Of a stretch of DNA of 64,000 nt, positions 25,155-34,239 are shown piece by piece. Below the pieces are notes generated by a model. That model was given only the letters and a program-made list of their open reading frames with translations. It made no database searches and had not been told where the DNA came from. How positions within the stretch are numbered: the first letter of the stretch is position 1; each line of letters opens with the position of its first letter. This DNA is from JBAZLV01 sp964586075 (GTDB taxonomy: Bacteria; Nitrospirota; UBA9217): NCBI GenBank assembly GCA_964586075.1, contig CAZPGZ010000003.1, positions 1 to 64,000 on the forward strand, in the 5' to 3' direction. The position numbers and the translations under genes are program-made.

Positions 25155-26909
25155 ATGAACCTTGAACAATCACAGGCTGTTGTACTTCAGGAAAAACAGA
25201 ATATCGTGGAATCCGAGACTCAGTTCATTACCTTTCCATCCCTGAAACTTGAGAATGGAGAAGAATTGTCTCCAATAACTCTTGCGTATGAAACATATGG
25301 GAATTTGAATCAACGCAGGGACAATGCGATTCTCATCTGCCACGCCCTTACGGGAGATGCGCATGCTGCCGGTATAAGCAAAGAAACGGGAAAAAGCGGC
25401 TGGTGGGACGGCATGATCGGTCCGGAGAAAGCCTTCGATACGAACAAGTATTTCGTTATCTGCTCGAATGTGATCGGCGGATGCAAAGGGTCCACCGGAC
25501 CATCATCTGTGAATCCACTAACCGCAAAGCCGTATGGATTAGATTTTCCCGTTATTACGATCGGAGACATGGTTAATGCGCAGGTGAAGCTTGTGGATCA
25601 TCTCGGCATCGGCAAGCTCCTGTGCGTGGCAGGTGGTTCCATGGGCGGAATGCAGGTTTTGGAATGGATGGTTTCCCATCCCGAACGGGTTCGGAGTGCA
25701 ATTCCGATATCAACTGCCGGGCGGCATTCACCTCAGCAGATTGCTTTCAACGAAGTGGGCAGGCAGGCCATTATGGCTGACATAAACTGGAGAGACGGAA
25801 ATTATTACGACGCTCCTGTGCCGGGCAGGGGCTTGTCCGTGGCCCGGATGCTCGGACATATCACGTATATGAGCGATGTCTCCATGCAGGAAAAATTCGG
25901 AAGACGATTCCGGGAGAATCGAGAGTCGTTCAAATTCACGGCGGATTTCGAGGTAGAAGGATATCTGCACTACCGGGGACACAGCTTTATCGAGCGGTTT
26001 GATGCCAACACCTATCTGTTCATTACGAAGGCCATGGATCGTTTCGACGTCGCACGCGGTAAAAGACTTCCCGATGCATTTGCGCGTGTAAGAGCCAAAG
26101 TACTGGTAATTTCCTTCAAATCAGACTGGCTGTATCCCTGCTATCAGTCCGAAGCTCTTGTGAAAGCGTGCAAGGTGGCTGGCGTGGATGCCACATACTG
26201 TGTTGTTGATTCCAACTACGGGCATGATGCTTTTTTGATAGAGACGGAAGAAGAAACGCATCTTATCAAACATTACCTGGAAGGCGTCAATCGGGAAAAC
26301 GGCGTTGTAGTTTTCGATGTCGACGAACCGGTATCCTTGAACCATCAGATAATCCTCGATCTGGTTCGACCAGGGTCTTCGGTCTTGGACCTCGGGTGCG
26401 GTGACGGCGCGTTGCTTTCGCTTCTGGTTCAGGAAAAGAACGCGAAGGCCCAGGGCATCGAGAAAGACAGGAAGGCGATATACAAATGCGTGGCGAGAGG
26501 ATTGAGCGTTTTTCACGGCGATCTTGATGTCGGTTTGGTCGAGTATAGTGACAAAACGTTCGACTACATTATCCTGAACGAAAGCCTGCAGCAGGTCGCT
26601 TACCCTGATCGGGTTCTCGCCGAAGCGTTGCGTGTCGGCAAGGAAGTAATCATCGGTTTTCCGAATTTTGCCCATATAGCGTCGAGATCGCATATATTTT
26701 TTAAAGGGAGATCGCCGGTCACCCCGTCGCTGCCATACGAATGGCATGAAACCCCGAATTTGCACTTCCTGAGCATTTCGGACTTTATAGCATACTGTAG
26801 AAGGAGGGGCATAAAAATTACCAAGTCTGTCTTTATCAGCAAAAACAGGACGATACGATGGTTGCCGAATTTATTCGCACAAACAGGACTGTTTGTTATT
26901 ACGATCTGA
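25155..26909 (+). CDS. metXW: MetX-MetW fusion: homoserine O-acetyltransferase plus MetW methyltransferase-like domain
   Basis: A 584-residue two-domain protein. Residues 20-375 are an alpha/beta hydrolase of the MetX type: ICHALTGDAHAAG, GGCKGSTGPSS, nucleophile Ser in AGGSMGGMQVLEW, Asp in FKSDWLYP and His in NYGHDAFL. Residues about 390-584 match MetW: SSVLDLGCGDGALLSLL (SAM-binding-like), DYIILNESLQQV, IGFPNFAHIASR and PYEWHETPNLHFLS. MetX and MetW are usually separate adjacent genes, MetW being needed for MetX activity in several proteobacteria; here they are one polypeptide. It follows metY by three bases. Confidence 0.93.
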   Translation: MNLEQSQAVVLQEKQNIVESETQFITFPSLKLENGEELSPITLAYETYGNLNQRRDNAILICHALTGDAHAAGISKETGKSGWWDGMIGPEKAFDTNKYFVICSNVIGGCKGSTGPSSVNPLTAKPYGLDFPVITIGDMVNAQVKLVDHLGIGKLLCVAGGSMGGMQVLEWMVSHPERVRSAIPISTAGRHSPQQIAFNEVGRQAIMADINWRDGNYYDAPVPGRGLSVARMLGHITYMSDVSMQEKFGRRFRENRESFKFTADFEVEGYLHYRGHSFIERFDANTYLFITKAMDRFDVARGKRLPDAFARVRAKVLVISFKSDWLYPCYQSEALVKACKVAGVDATYCVVDSNYGHDAFLIETEEETHLIKHYLEGVNRENGVVVFDVDEPVSLNHQIILDLVRPGSSVLDLGCGDGALLSLLVQEKNAKAQGIEKDRKAIYKCVARGLSVFHGDLDVGLVEYSDKTFDYIILNESLQQVAYPDRVLAEALRVGKEVIIGFPNFAHIASRSHIFFKGRSPVTPSLPYEWHETPNLHFLSISDFIAYCRRRGIKITKSVFISKNRTIRWLPNLFAQTGLFVITI

Positions 26910-27051
26910 TGCGGAAGATTTTGAAGGTAATGCTGTTTTCTTCTCCGGGAGAACCAGAGCAGCACCGGAAAACCCTTCTGGAAAAATAAAAATACATACG
27001 GTATAATATTTTTTTACATCAGGTATTTACTTTTTCAGGAGGAATGAATTC

Positions 27052-28212
27052 ATGAAGGTTTATTTCGACAACAATGCGACTTCCCCGCTGGCTCCCGAAG
27101 TTCTGGACGCCATGCTGCCTTTTTTCAAGGACAAATACGGCAATGCGTCATCCGTCTATTCGCTGGGGCGGGAAGCAAAGAAATCACTGGAGAGCTCACG
27201 AGAAACTCTTGCCGGCATCCTGGGCGCGAACCGGCCGGACTGCATCTGCTTTACCGGATCCGGATCGGAAGCAGACAATATGGCGCTCCGGGGAGTTGCC
27301 CGCGCGCATGCGCAGAAAGGGAAGCATATCGTCACTTCAACGGTGGAGCACCATGCCATTCTGAATACCTGCAAATATCTTGAAGAGCATGGTTTTGAAG
27401 TGACCTATGTAAAACCGGACGAATCAGGGCTTGTGAGCGCTGAAGCCGTGGCCACAGTTCTCCGGAACGACACAATACTGGTTTCCATTATGCATGCCAA
27501 CAATGAGGTCGGGACGATCAATCCGATTTCAGAAATCGCAAAGATTGTCAAAGCCCGCGGCATCCTGTTTCACACTGATGCCGTGCAGAGTTTCTGCAAG
27601 GTTCCTTTCAGCGTGGATTCGCTTGGCATTGACCTGTTGTCCCTCTCCGCCCATAAGATACACGGACCGAAAGGAGTCGGCGCTCTGTATATTCGGGAGG
27701 GAGTCCAGATTCCGCCTCTTGTATACGGTGGACATCAGGAAGGAAACCGCCGGGCCGGGACCGAAAATATAGCCGGGATTGCCGGTCTTGCAAAGGCAGC
27801 GCAGCTGGCTACAAGCTGCAGAGAACAGATCATTCAAAAGATGAAGACCTTACGGGACAGGCTGGAGAAGGGATTGCTGCAAACAATACCGCACACAAAA
27901 CTGAACGGCCATCCCGTGCACCGGTTGCCGAATACCCTGAACCTGTCTTTCCCGTTCATTGAGGCGGAATCCCTGATTCTTGACCTGGATATGAAAGGAG
28001 TAGCGGTTTCATCAGGGTCAGCATGCCAGTCCGGAACCGGAGATCCTTCTCATGTCCTTTTGTCCATGGGGATTGCTCCGGAAATATGCCGCGGCTCCCT
28101 GCGGTTTTCGCTGGGGTCTCAAAGCACAGATGAGGAAGTTGAATACGTTCTGGATACCCTGCCTGCCATTGTTGAGCGGATCAGATCGATGTCGCCGCTT
28201 GCTCCGATGTAA
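27052..28212 (+). CDS. nifS: cysteine desulfurase, NifS/IscS-like
   Basis: A 386-residue class V aminotransferase that moves sulfur from cysteine to a carrier. Seen: MKVYFDNNATSPLAPEVLDA, PLP contact HHAILNTCKYL, PLP-Lys in LSAHKIHGPKGVG, GGHQEGNRRAGTEN and the catalytic Cys loop SSGSACQSGTGDPSHVL. AGGAGG precedes the ATG; a TATAAT lies at 27002-27007. No iscU or other scaffold gene is adjacent, so cluster assembly, tRNA thiolation or sulfur supply are all possible. The neighbouring sulfur amino-acid genes favour a general sulfur-relay role. Confidence 0.92.
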   Translation: MKVYFDNNATSPLAPEVLDAMLPFFKDKYGNASSVYSLGREAKKSLESSRETLAGILGANRPDCICFTGSGSEADNMALRGVARAHAQKGKHIVTSTVEHHAILNTCKYLEEHGFEVTYVKPDESGLVSAEAVATVLRNDTILVSIMHANNEVGTINPISEIAKIVKARGILFHTDAVQSFCKVPFSVDSLGIDLLSLSAHKIHGPKGVGALYIREGVQIPPLVYGGHQEGNRRAGTENIAGIAGLAKAAQLATSCREQIIQKMKTLRDRLEKGLLQTIPHTKLNGHPVHRLPNTLNLSFPFIEAESLILDLDMKGVAVSSGSACQSGTGDPSHVLLSMGIAPEICRGSLRFSLGSQSTDEEVEYVLDTLPAIVERIRSMSPLAPM

Positions 28213-28271
28213 GTGATCGGGGGAAACGCTGCTTAGTGACGCGGTGAGGTGGGTTTTTGAAAGGATAGAGT

Positions 28272-29207
28272 ATGCCGAAAATTTATTCAGATGTCACAAA
28301 AACCATCGGGAACACTCCTCTGGTGAAAATCAATAAGCTTGCACAGGGTTTGCAAGCTGAGGTGGTGGCTAAAGTCGAAAAAAACAACCCGCTCGCAAGC
28401 GTGAAAGACCGCATCGGCCTCGCGATGATCGAAGCGGCTGAAAAAACAGGGGTGGTCGGCAGGGACTCGGTGATCATCGAACCTACAAGCGGCAATACCG
28501 GCATCGCGCTGGCGTATGTTTGCGCCGTCAAAGGCTACCGGTTGATCCTGACCATGCCTGATACCATGAGCAAGGAACGGAGGGCGCTTCTGAAAATTCT
28601 CGGTGCGGAGGTGGTCCTCACGGAAGGCGCCAAGGGCATGAAAGGGGCCATTGAGAAGGCGGAGCAACTGTCAAGAGAGCATAAGGGGACATTCATACCA
28701 CAGCAATTCAAGAACTCGGCAAATGTGGATGCGCACAGAAGGACCACCGCCCTGGAAATATGGAACGACACGGATGGAAAAGTAGACGTTCTTGTGGCCG
28801 GCGTCGGGACCGGGGGGACCATCACCGGCATTGCCCAGGTCCTGAAGCAGAAGAAACCTTCTTTTAAGGCAATAGCCGTCGAACCGAAGGACTCTCCCGT
28901 TCTTTCAGGCGGCCAACCCGGACCGCACAAAATACAAGGGATCGGCGCGGGGTTTATCCCCGATATTCTGCAAATGGATCTTCTTGACGAGATCATTCAG
29001 GTCTCAAATGAGAACGCGGGGGTATTTGCGCGGAGAGCCGCGAGAGAAGAAGGCCTTTTGGTCGGGATATCGTCCGGCGCGGCGCTCTGGGCCGCATTGG
29101 AAGTGGCAAAACGGCCTGAAAATACCGGAAAGCTGATTGTTGTTATTCTGCCTGATACAGGCGAACGGTATTTGTCGACGTGGTTATTTGAGGAATATAT
29201 GCAGTGA
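28272..29207 (+). CDS. cysK: cysteine synthase A
   Basis: A 311-residue fold-type II PLP enzyme converting O-acetylserine and sulfide to cysteine. PLP-Lys lies in NPLASVKDRIGLAMIE; the phosphate and substrate loops are PTSGNTGIALA and GVGTGGTITG; IQGIGAGFIP and GISSGAALWAA are also typical. It lies 59 bases after the desulfurase. No serine acetyltransferase gene is in the window. With metY and metXW it completes sulfide assimilation into both sulfur amino acids. Confidence 0.95.
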   Translation: MPKIYSDVTKTIGNTPLVKINKLAQGLQAEVVAKVEKNNPLASVKDRIGLAMIEAAEKTGVVGRDSVIIEPTSGNTGIALAYVCAVKGYRLILTMPDTMSKERRALLKILGAEVVLTEGAKGMKGAIEKAEQLSREHKGTFIPQQFKNSANVDAHRRTTALEIWNDTDGKVDVLVAGVGTGGTITGIAQVLKQKKPSFKAIAVEPKDSPVLSGGQPGPHKIQGIGAGFIPDILQMDLLDEIIQVSNENAGVFARRAAREEGLLVGISSGAALWAALEVAKRPENTGKLIVVILPDTGERYLSTWLFEEYMQ

Positions 29208-29236
29208 AGAAAAGAGTCCGGTAAAAAAAGACGGGC

Positions 29237-30994
29237 TTATGGAATGAAAATCCTGATCCGGGTCCCTTTTCCGGGAATGCTTTCAATCTGCAGATCCCAT
29301 CCGTGGGCCTTTACTAAGTGCTTTACTATCGCCAGACCGAGTCCGGTTCCTCCCATGTTCCGTGAACGTCCGGCATCCACCCGGTAGAACCGCTCGCCCA
29401 GCCGCGAAAGATGTTTTGGCGGGATCCCGATTCCGGTGTCTTCCACAAAAAAGTAAGTTCTTCCATTTTCCTCGGACGCACCAAGCGTCACCCCGCCTGT
29501 TTCTGTAAACTTGACCGCATTGTCCACAAGGTTGGTCAGTATCTGGATCAATCTGTCCCGGTCTGCCTCAATCGTTCCAAGATTCTGCATAATGGAAGTT
29601 CTCAGGTAGAGGCCTTTTTGTGCGGCCTTGTCCTTGAGCACGGCCAGTACGGCCTCCGCAGCGTCGTCAAAAATGACCGGTGATTTTTCAACTTTCGTCA
29701 CCCCTAGTTCAATTTTGGATATGGTCATAAGATCGTCCACGAGGCTGTTGATCCGCTGGCTGTTGGCCTTGATGGTCTGAATGAATCGCTCGGCATGCTC
29801 TCTGTCGCTTATGGCGCCTTCCAGAAGGGTCTCTGCAAAGCCGTGAATGGCGGTGATCGGTGTTTTAATTTCATGGGAAATATTTGCGACAAAATCCTTC
29901 CTTACCTGTTCGAGCTTTTTTAACTGCGTGATGTCATGGAATATCGCAATAAAACCGGAAAGGGCCTTTTCGCCGCGGTACTGAAGCGGAGACACCCGTA
30001 CAATGCAATAGCGTTCCTGGGGATGATCGAGCGTAAGTTCCGTCATACCTGCCGTCTGTCCATGCCGGACCTCATCCAGGAGCTGCAGAAATTCTCTGCT
30101 CCGCACCACCTCAACGAATTGCTTCCCTTCCGGAGGAACATCGCCGAAAAAAAGCCTGGAGGCCGCGCTCGAAAATCTGATGATTTCTTTCGCATCACTG
30201 ATGAGCAGCGCATCAGGAATACTGGTCAGAATTGCGGTAAGCCGGTCTTTTTCCTCTTCGATCTGGTGGATGTTCTTTTTTAGTTCAACGGACATGGTAT
30301 TCAGACTTTCGGCAATCTCGGCGAATTCTCCGGAGCTTCCCAGAAATAGTTTTTTGCCGACCTCGCCGCGCGCGACTTGGCTGGAAAAATCACGGATCTG
30401 TCCGGTCAGCTTACGGATGCGTTCGATTTGCCACGCTGAAAACATACCAGCCACCAGCAGAACGAAAAGAACAACGGCGAGTATCTGCATTTTGAGAGCA
30501 TTGATTGCTTCATCCACCTTGTGCAGGGGAACGCTCAGTCTGATGTAGCCTGCCGGTTTATTCTGGTGAGTGATTTGCTTGGCCACGTAGAGAAAATCGC
30601 GTTTTACGGTATCGCTAATCCGTATTGCCATGCCCGTGCCGGTCATCTGCGCCTGTTGTATTTCCTGCCGGAGGCCGTGGTTCTCCATCATGGATGAGGC
30701 CATATCGGAATCGCCGACCACTTTTCCGTCGAGGTTTACAATGGTTATGCGTGCGCCGCTTTCTGTTTTGAGTTCTTTGCAGACTTCATCAAGGGTTGTT
30801 TTGGGTGTGAAAGAAACGGTCCGCGCGATCAGGGCCGCCTGCACCAGAAGGTTTTCTTTCAGGTCGTTGATATGTCGTTCCCTGACGGTATCGGCAATGT
30901 ATAATTGCACAGATATAACCGCCAGAAGCATAATAAGTGCGTACAGGACAAATATGCGTTTGAAAAGGCTCGGCCGGCCGGTTTTACTCAACAT
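29237..30994 (-). CDS. phoR: PhoR-like membrane sensor histidine kinase
   Basis: A 585-residue kinase. Membrane helix one is at about residues 10-32, a periplasmic sensor region follows, and helix two is at about 166-187. Then come HAMP, a PAS domain (about 250-350), HisKA with VANISHEIKTPITAIHGFAE, and HATPase_c with NLVDNAVKFTE, EDTGIGIP and GTGLGLAIVKHL. This is the PhoR/ResE architecture. It overlaps the upstream regulator gene by 11 bases. Phosphate sensing is suggested by similarity only, as no pst or phoU gene is nearby. Confidence 0.92.
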   Translation of the reverse strand: MLSKTGRPSLFKRIFVLYALIMLLAVISVQLYIADTVRERHINDLKENLLVQAALIARTVSFTPKTTLDEVCKELKTESGARITIVNLDGKVVGDSDMASSMMENHGLRQEIQQAQMTGTGMAIRISDTVKRDFLYVAKQITHQNKPAGYIRLSVPLHKVDEAINALKMQILAVVLFVLLVAGMFSAWQIERIRKLTGQIRDFSSQVARGEVGKKLFLGSSGEFAEIAESLNTMSVELKKNIHQIEEEKDRLTAILTSIPDALLISDAKEIIRFSSAASRLFFGDVPPEGKQFVEVVRSREFLQLLDEVRHGQTAGMTELTLDHPQERYCIVRVSPLQYRGEKALSGFIAIFHDITQLKKLEQVRKDFVANISHEIKTPITAIHGFAETLLEGAISDREHAERFIQTIKANSQRINSLVDDLMTISKIELGVTKVEKSPVIFDDAAEAVLAVLKDKAAQKGLYLRTSIMQNLGTIEADRDRLIQILTNLVDNAVKFTETGGVTLGASEENGRTYFFVEDTGIGIPPKHLSRLGERFYRVDAGRSRNMGGTGLGLAIVKHLVKAHGWDLQIESIPGKGTRIRIFIP

Positions 30995-31673
30995 AGTAGC
31001 CCACGCCTCTTCGCGTTTTTATATACACGGGATCCGCGGGGTCGTCTTCTATCTGGGTCCTCAAGCGTCTGATGTGCACGTCGACGGTCCTGGGCTCAAC
31101 GAATGTTTCGTCTTTCCATACGGCATCAAGCAGTTGGTCGCGGCTGAACACCCTGCCCCTTCTTTCCACCAGATGCACCAGGAGCTTGAATTCCGTGGCG
31201 CTGAGGTGAACAGGGACTTCACGCTTCTGCACGCTGTATCGTTCCATGTCGATGCTGAGGTCTCCGAGGCGGATCACTTTTTCCGGTGTCGTCTTTTTGC
31301 CGGTCCTTCTGAGAACGGCGTTAATACGGGCTATAAGCTCCTTGGGGCTGAAGGGCTTTGTTATATAATCGTCCGCACCGGTTTCCAACCCGCGGACTTT
31401 ATCCGTTTCATCTCCTTTTGCCGTAAGCATGATGATGGGGAGGTGCTCAGTTTTTTGGTTCTGTCTGAGGATGCGGCAGAGTTCCAAACCCTGGATGCCG
31501 GGAAGCATAAGGTCGAGTACGATGAGATGAAAGTCGTTTTTTTTGATCTGCAGCAGAGCGTCTTCGCTGTCTGCAGCCGACGTGACCGAAAAACCCGCTT
31601 TTTTGAGATTGTACGAAACCAGTTCAACAAGATCCGGCTCGTCATCGACGATGAGAATGTTTTTATTGTTCAT
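30984..31673 (-). CDS. phoB: PhoB-like OmpR-family response regulator
   Basis: A 229-residue regulator. The receiver has ILIVDDEPDL, phospho-Asp in VLDLMLPGIQG (about residue 54), MLTAKG and Lys in ITKPFSPKEL. The C-terminal winged helix has LSATEFKLLVHLVERRGRVF and VDVHIRRLRTQIEDDP. It should be phosphorylated by the overlapping PhoR-like kinase. The kinase-regulator pair is transcribed from upstream of 31673; I see no pho box that I would defend. Confidence 0.93.
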   Translation of the reverse strand: MNNKNILIVDDEPDLVELVSYNLKKAGFSVTSAADSEDALLQIKKNDFHLIVLDLMLPGIQGLELCRILRQNQKTEHLPIIMLTAKGDETDKVRGLETGADDYITKPFSPKELIARINAVLRRTGKKTTPEKVIRLGDLSIDMERYSVQKREVPVHLSATEFKLLVHLVERRGRVFSRDQLLDAVWKDETFVEPRTVDVHIRRLRTQIEDDPADPVYIKTRRGVGYYVE

Positions 31674-31721
31674 GGTGGCATAGTACCGATTTCTGCAACG
31701 GCGCCGCAGAGTGTGTATAGA

Positions 31722-32153
31722 TTATTGGCCTTCAAGAGCAAGAAGTCGCTGGCGAAGGGCATCCGGTATGGCTGTTTTTTCCCCTGTATGGTAATTGTAC
31801 ATGACAATCACCCCGTCTCCTTCAGCGGCGATCCTTTGGTGGCGGTGGCTCACGACCACATGCTTCATGGTGACCCTGTCTTCCTCGATGCGGGTAACCT
31901 TTGCACCCACGGAGACTGTATCAGGATACGTGAGCGGCAGTTTGAATGTACAGTTCACCGAACCGAGTATGGGGCCGATGCCCGTTTGCGTTCGATATTC
32001 ATGCAAACCTACTTTTTGGGCATATAGAATGCGGGCGTTTTCGAAATAGCGGAAGTATACTACGTTATTTACGTGTTGAAAGGCATCCATGTCGCCCCAG
32101 GCTATGGGGAATTCCACAACGACAGGGTAGCCTGCTAAGAGATGATGCACCAT
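31722..32153 (-). CDS. acyl-CoA thioesterase, 4HBT hot-dog family
   Basis: A 143-residue single hot-dog protein of the YbgC/FadM type, hydrolysing acyl-CoA thioesters. The signature WGDMDAFQHVNNVVYFRYFE contains the catalytic Asp and the HVNN motif. The frame opens 69 bases upstream, but AAGGA five bases before the ATG at 32153 and the family N-terminus support this start. It follows phoR-phoB on the same strand side but upstream of them. Chain-length preference cannot be told. Confidence 0.88.
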   Translation of the reverse strand: MVHHLLAGYPVVVEFPIAWGDMDAFQHVNNVVYFRYFENARILYAQKVGLHEYRTQTGIGPILGSVNCTFKLPLTYPDTVSVGAKVTRIEEDRVTMKHVVVSHRHQRIAAEGDGVIVMYNYHTGEKTAIPDALRQRLLALEGQ

Positions 32154-32361
32154 GGTTTCCTTCTGATCAATATGGCCATTCTTGCACGTGAGAAGTATGC
32201 AGTAATTCTTTTTCCTTGTCAAGATGAAGAAATTTCCATCTTTTTTGCCTAATCTTCCGCGAAAGGTATTATCATAGTGAAATTAAACCATGCAACTTGG
32301 TATAATGTTGTAAATTATCTGGTGTTCAAACCAAGGACGCGTTTATTCAGGAGTCATTACT

Positions 32362-33264
32362 ATGTTAAAAAAACAGGAACTGCCAGAAAAAACACGAATG
32401 GTACAACTACTGGATGCGCTGGCAACAGCTGAAGGTTTTACTGATTCTGTTCTTAAGGACGTTAAATTCTTGCGGACAACCAGACATATACACCGCCGTC
32501 CAAGAACTCATGAGCCTTGCATTGTTATTGTTGGGCAGGGGCGCAAGTGCGGCTATTTAGGTGATGAAGTTTATACATATGATTCGTGCAATTACTTCGT
32601 CCTCACTCTCCCACTGCCATTCGAATGCGAAACAATTGCAAGCCCCGAAGAACCTTTGCTTGCGGTGTCTATTAGTATAGATCTCTCATTGCTTGGTGAA
32701 TTGTTGGCGCAAATGGGTGATTATCGCGTGCCGGATAAACCGGTGCCGCGGGGGATTTATGCCACACCTCTTACCTCGGAACTTGCCAATGCGACACTTC
32801 GATTATTGGAGTGTCTTAATCGCCCCGCTCACAGCCACATTCTGGGGCCGCAGATTGTACGGGAAATAATCTACTGGGTACTGTGCGGAAAGATGGGAGA
32901 TGCCCTGCGCGCACTTGCAATCCGTCATAGCTATTTCGGTCAGATCGCAAAGGTTCTCAAGAAGATACATAATGAATATCATAAAAAAATTGACATGGGA
33001 CATCTGGCACAGGAAGCAAGTATGAGTAAATCCAGTTTCCATGATAATTTCAAATCCGTTACTGCTACCACACCGCTACAGTATCTTAAGACCATCAGAC
33101 TTCATAAGGCGCGCATGTTGATGGTCCAGGATGGGGTTACTGCAAGTCTGGCGGCGACGAGCGTCGGCTATGAAAGTGTTTCACAGTTTTCCCGAGAGTT
33201 CAGACGTTTTTTCGGCAGCAGCCCCATCGTTGAAGCAAAAAGAATGAGAATAACGGGGGATTGA
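32362..33264 (+). CDS. AraC-family regulator with AraC_N domain
   Basis: A 300-residue regulator. Residues 20-190 match the type I AraC_N cupin-like ligand domain (PCIVIVGQGRK, YDSCNYFVLTLPLPFECE). The C-terminal 100 residues hold two HTH motifs: IDMGHLAQEASMSKSSFHDNF and TASLAATSVGYESVSQFSREF, followed by the FG/RRFFGSSP signature. A TATAAT lies at 32301-32306 without a clear -35. The cupin gene is convergent and may belong to the same response. Confidence 0.92.
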   Translation: MLKKQELPEKTRMVQLLDALATAEGFTDSVLKDVKFLRTTRHIHRRPRTHEPCIVIVGQGRKCGYLGDEVYTYDSCNYFVLTLPLPFECETIASPEEPLLAVSISIDLSLLGELLAQMGDYRVPDKPVPRGIYATPLTSELANATLRLLECLNRPAHSHILGPQIVREIIYWVLCGKMGDALRALAIRHSYFGQIAKVLKKIHNEYHKKIDMGHLAQEASMSKSSFHDNFKSVTATTPLQYLKTIRLHKARMLMVQDGVTASLAATSVGYESVSQFSREFRRFFGSSPIVEAKRMRITGD

Positions 33265-33423
33265 TACGCTGTGCTTCCAGAGTAAGATTCTTACCTTTTC
33301 CTTGCATAGGTTGAACCTCAGAGTATTAAAGTTGTGCTTAGTAAAAAATGGGTTACCGCATAAGCAGTAACCCATTGCATCTACCCGCAGCACGTATGCG
33401 GTGCTCATAACCTCGCTGCCATC

Positions 33424-33792
33424 CTACTTGTTTTCATAATGGATATCAAACGGCTTATTGGTGATAAACAGGGCAACAACTTCAGTTTCGGCCGTGGCCC
33501 CGTGTTCCATGCGCATACCTTCAGGGAACCAGACGAAGCTGCCGGGCCCGAGTTTATCAGCGTGAGTAACCAGGGTCCCTTCCAAGACAAACATGCCATG
33601 AGCACAGTTGTGATAATGCCATTTATTGGTAAAACCTGCGGGATAACGAACCATGCGAATGATCATGCCCGTATCGGGCTCCTGCCCTTCTTTAAGCAGC
33701 CATTTTACGTACATGGTTTTCTTTAAGGCTTCTTGGTATTTCTCTTCCCACGGCATTTCGCTTGACTTAACAACTATCATCTTCTTTTCCAT
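33424..33792 (-). CDS. small cupin-domain protein
   Basis: A 122-residue single-domain cupin. The first cupin motif reads NKWHYHNCAHGMFVLEG, with two or three metal-binding His, and the second FPEGMRMEHGA supplies another His; PGSFVWFP is the inter-motif turn. It probably binds Fe, Mn or Zn as a small oxygenase, isomerase or sensor. AGAGGAGG precedes the ATG. Substrate unknown. Confidence 0.85.
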   Translation of the reverse strand: MEKKMIVVKSSEMPWEEKYQEALKKTMYVKWLLKEGQEPDTGMIIRMVRYPAGFTNKWHYHNCAHGMFVLEGTLVTHADKLGPGSFVWFPEGMRMEHGATAETEVVALFITNKPFDIHYENK

Positions 33793-34239
33793 AACGACCT
33801 CCTCTTTAGTGCATGATTAACTGTTTTGTATGACGTTTCATATGCAACTAGGTGGATCGAGTTGCTTTCATGGCTGATGGGCCAGTAATATAAAAGTCAC
33901 CTCCTGTCTTTACTTGAATGCGATCCGCATCTCTAGGCATTATTTCCGTGTCACAGGTGCTTTGAACTTACGATAAAGTATAATTGTTAAAATTATACTC
34001 ATTAGTTCTTTTAAAGTTTTATAAACATATAATAAACAGTTTAGCTTATTTGAGAAGACTTGTTATTGCAGGATCTTTGCCTAATCTTCCAAATTAGTGT
34101 TTATGTCAAGGTTTTTTTCGTGTTGAATTTGGTCGGAAACAGAAGATGGAATCGCTGAGGAAATTTTGAGTGAATGTGATCGAGCAGAGAGGGAAATGCA
34201 AGGTTCATGCTGAGTTTGCAAAACAATCATGTTTTGGCC
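33793..34239 (-). other. intergenic control region upstream of the cupin gene
   Basis: About 450 AT-rich bases with no credible ORF or RNA gene. The main feature is an operator-like inverted repeat at 33977-33999. Two TAAT-rich stretches around 34000-34050 are unremarkable. Confidence 0.4.
33977..33999. promoter_or_regulatory. perfect 9-bp inverted repeat, candidate operator
   Basis: AGTATAATT-N5-AATTATACT, about 185 bases upstream of the cupin start. The symmetry and two-turn length fit a dimeric regulator; AT-rich composition raises the chance of coincidence. Confidence 0.45.

Noticed and set aside
29208..29236. Bidirectional terminator between cysK and phoR
   Set aside because: AGTCCG/CGGGCT pairs only with a wobble and has no proper loop or T-run on either side.
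30630..32027. 465-codon plus-strand ORF spanning phoR, phoB and the thioesterase gene
   Set aside because: It crosses three clear minus-strand genes and has no domain or ribosome binding site.
32244..34090. Shared 15-mer TTTGCCTAATCTTCC at 32244-32258 and 34076-34090
   Set aside because: One or two 15-base matches are expected by chance in 64 kb; there is no flanking similarity or symmetry.
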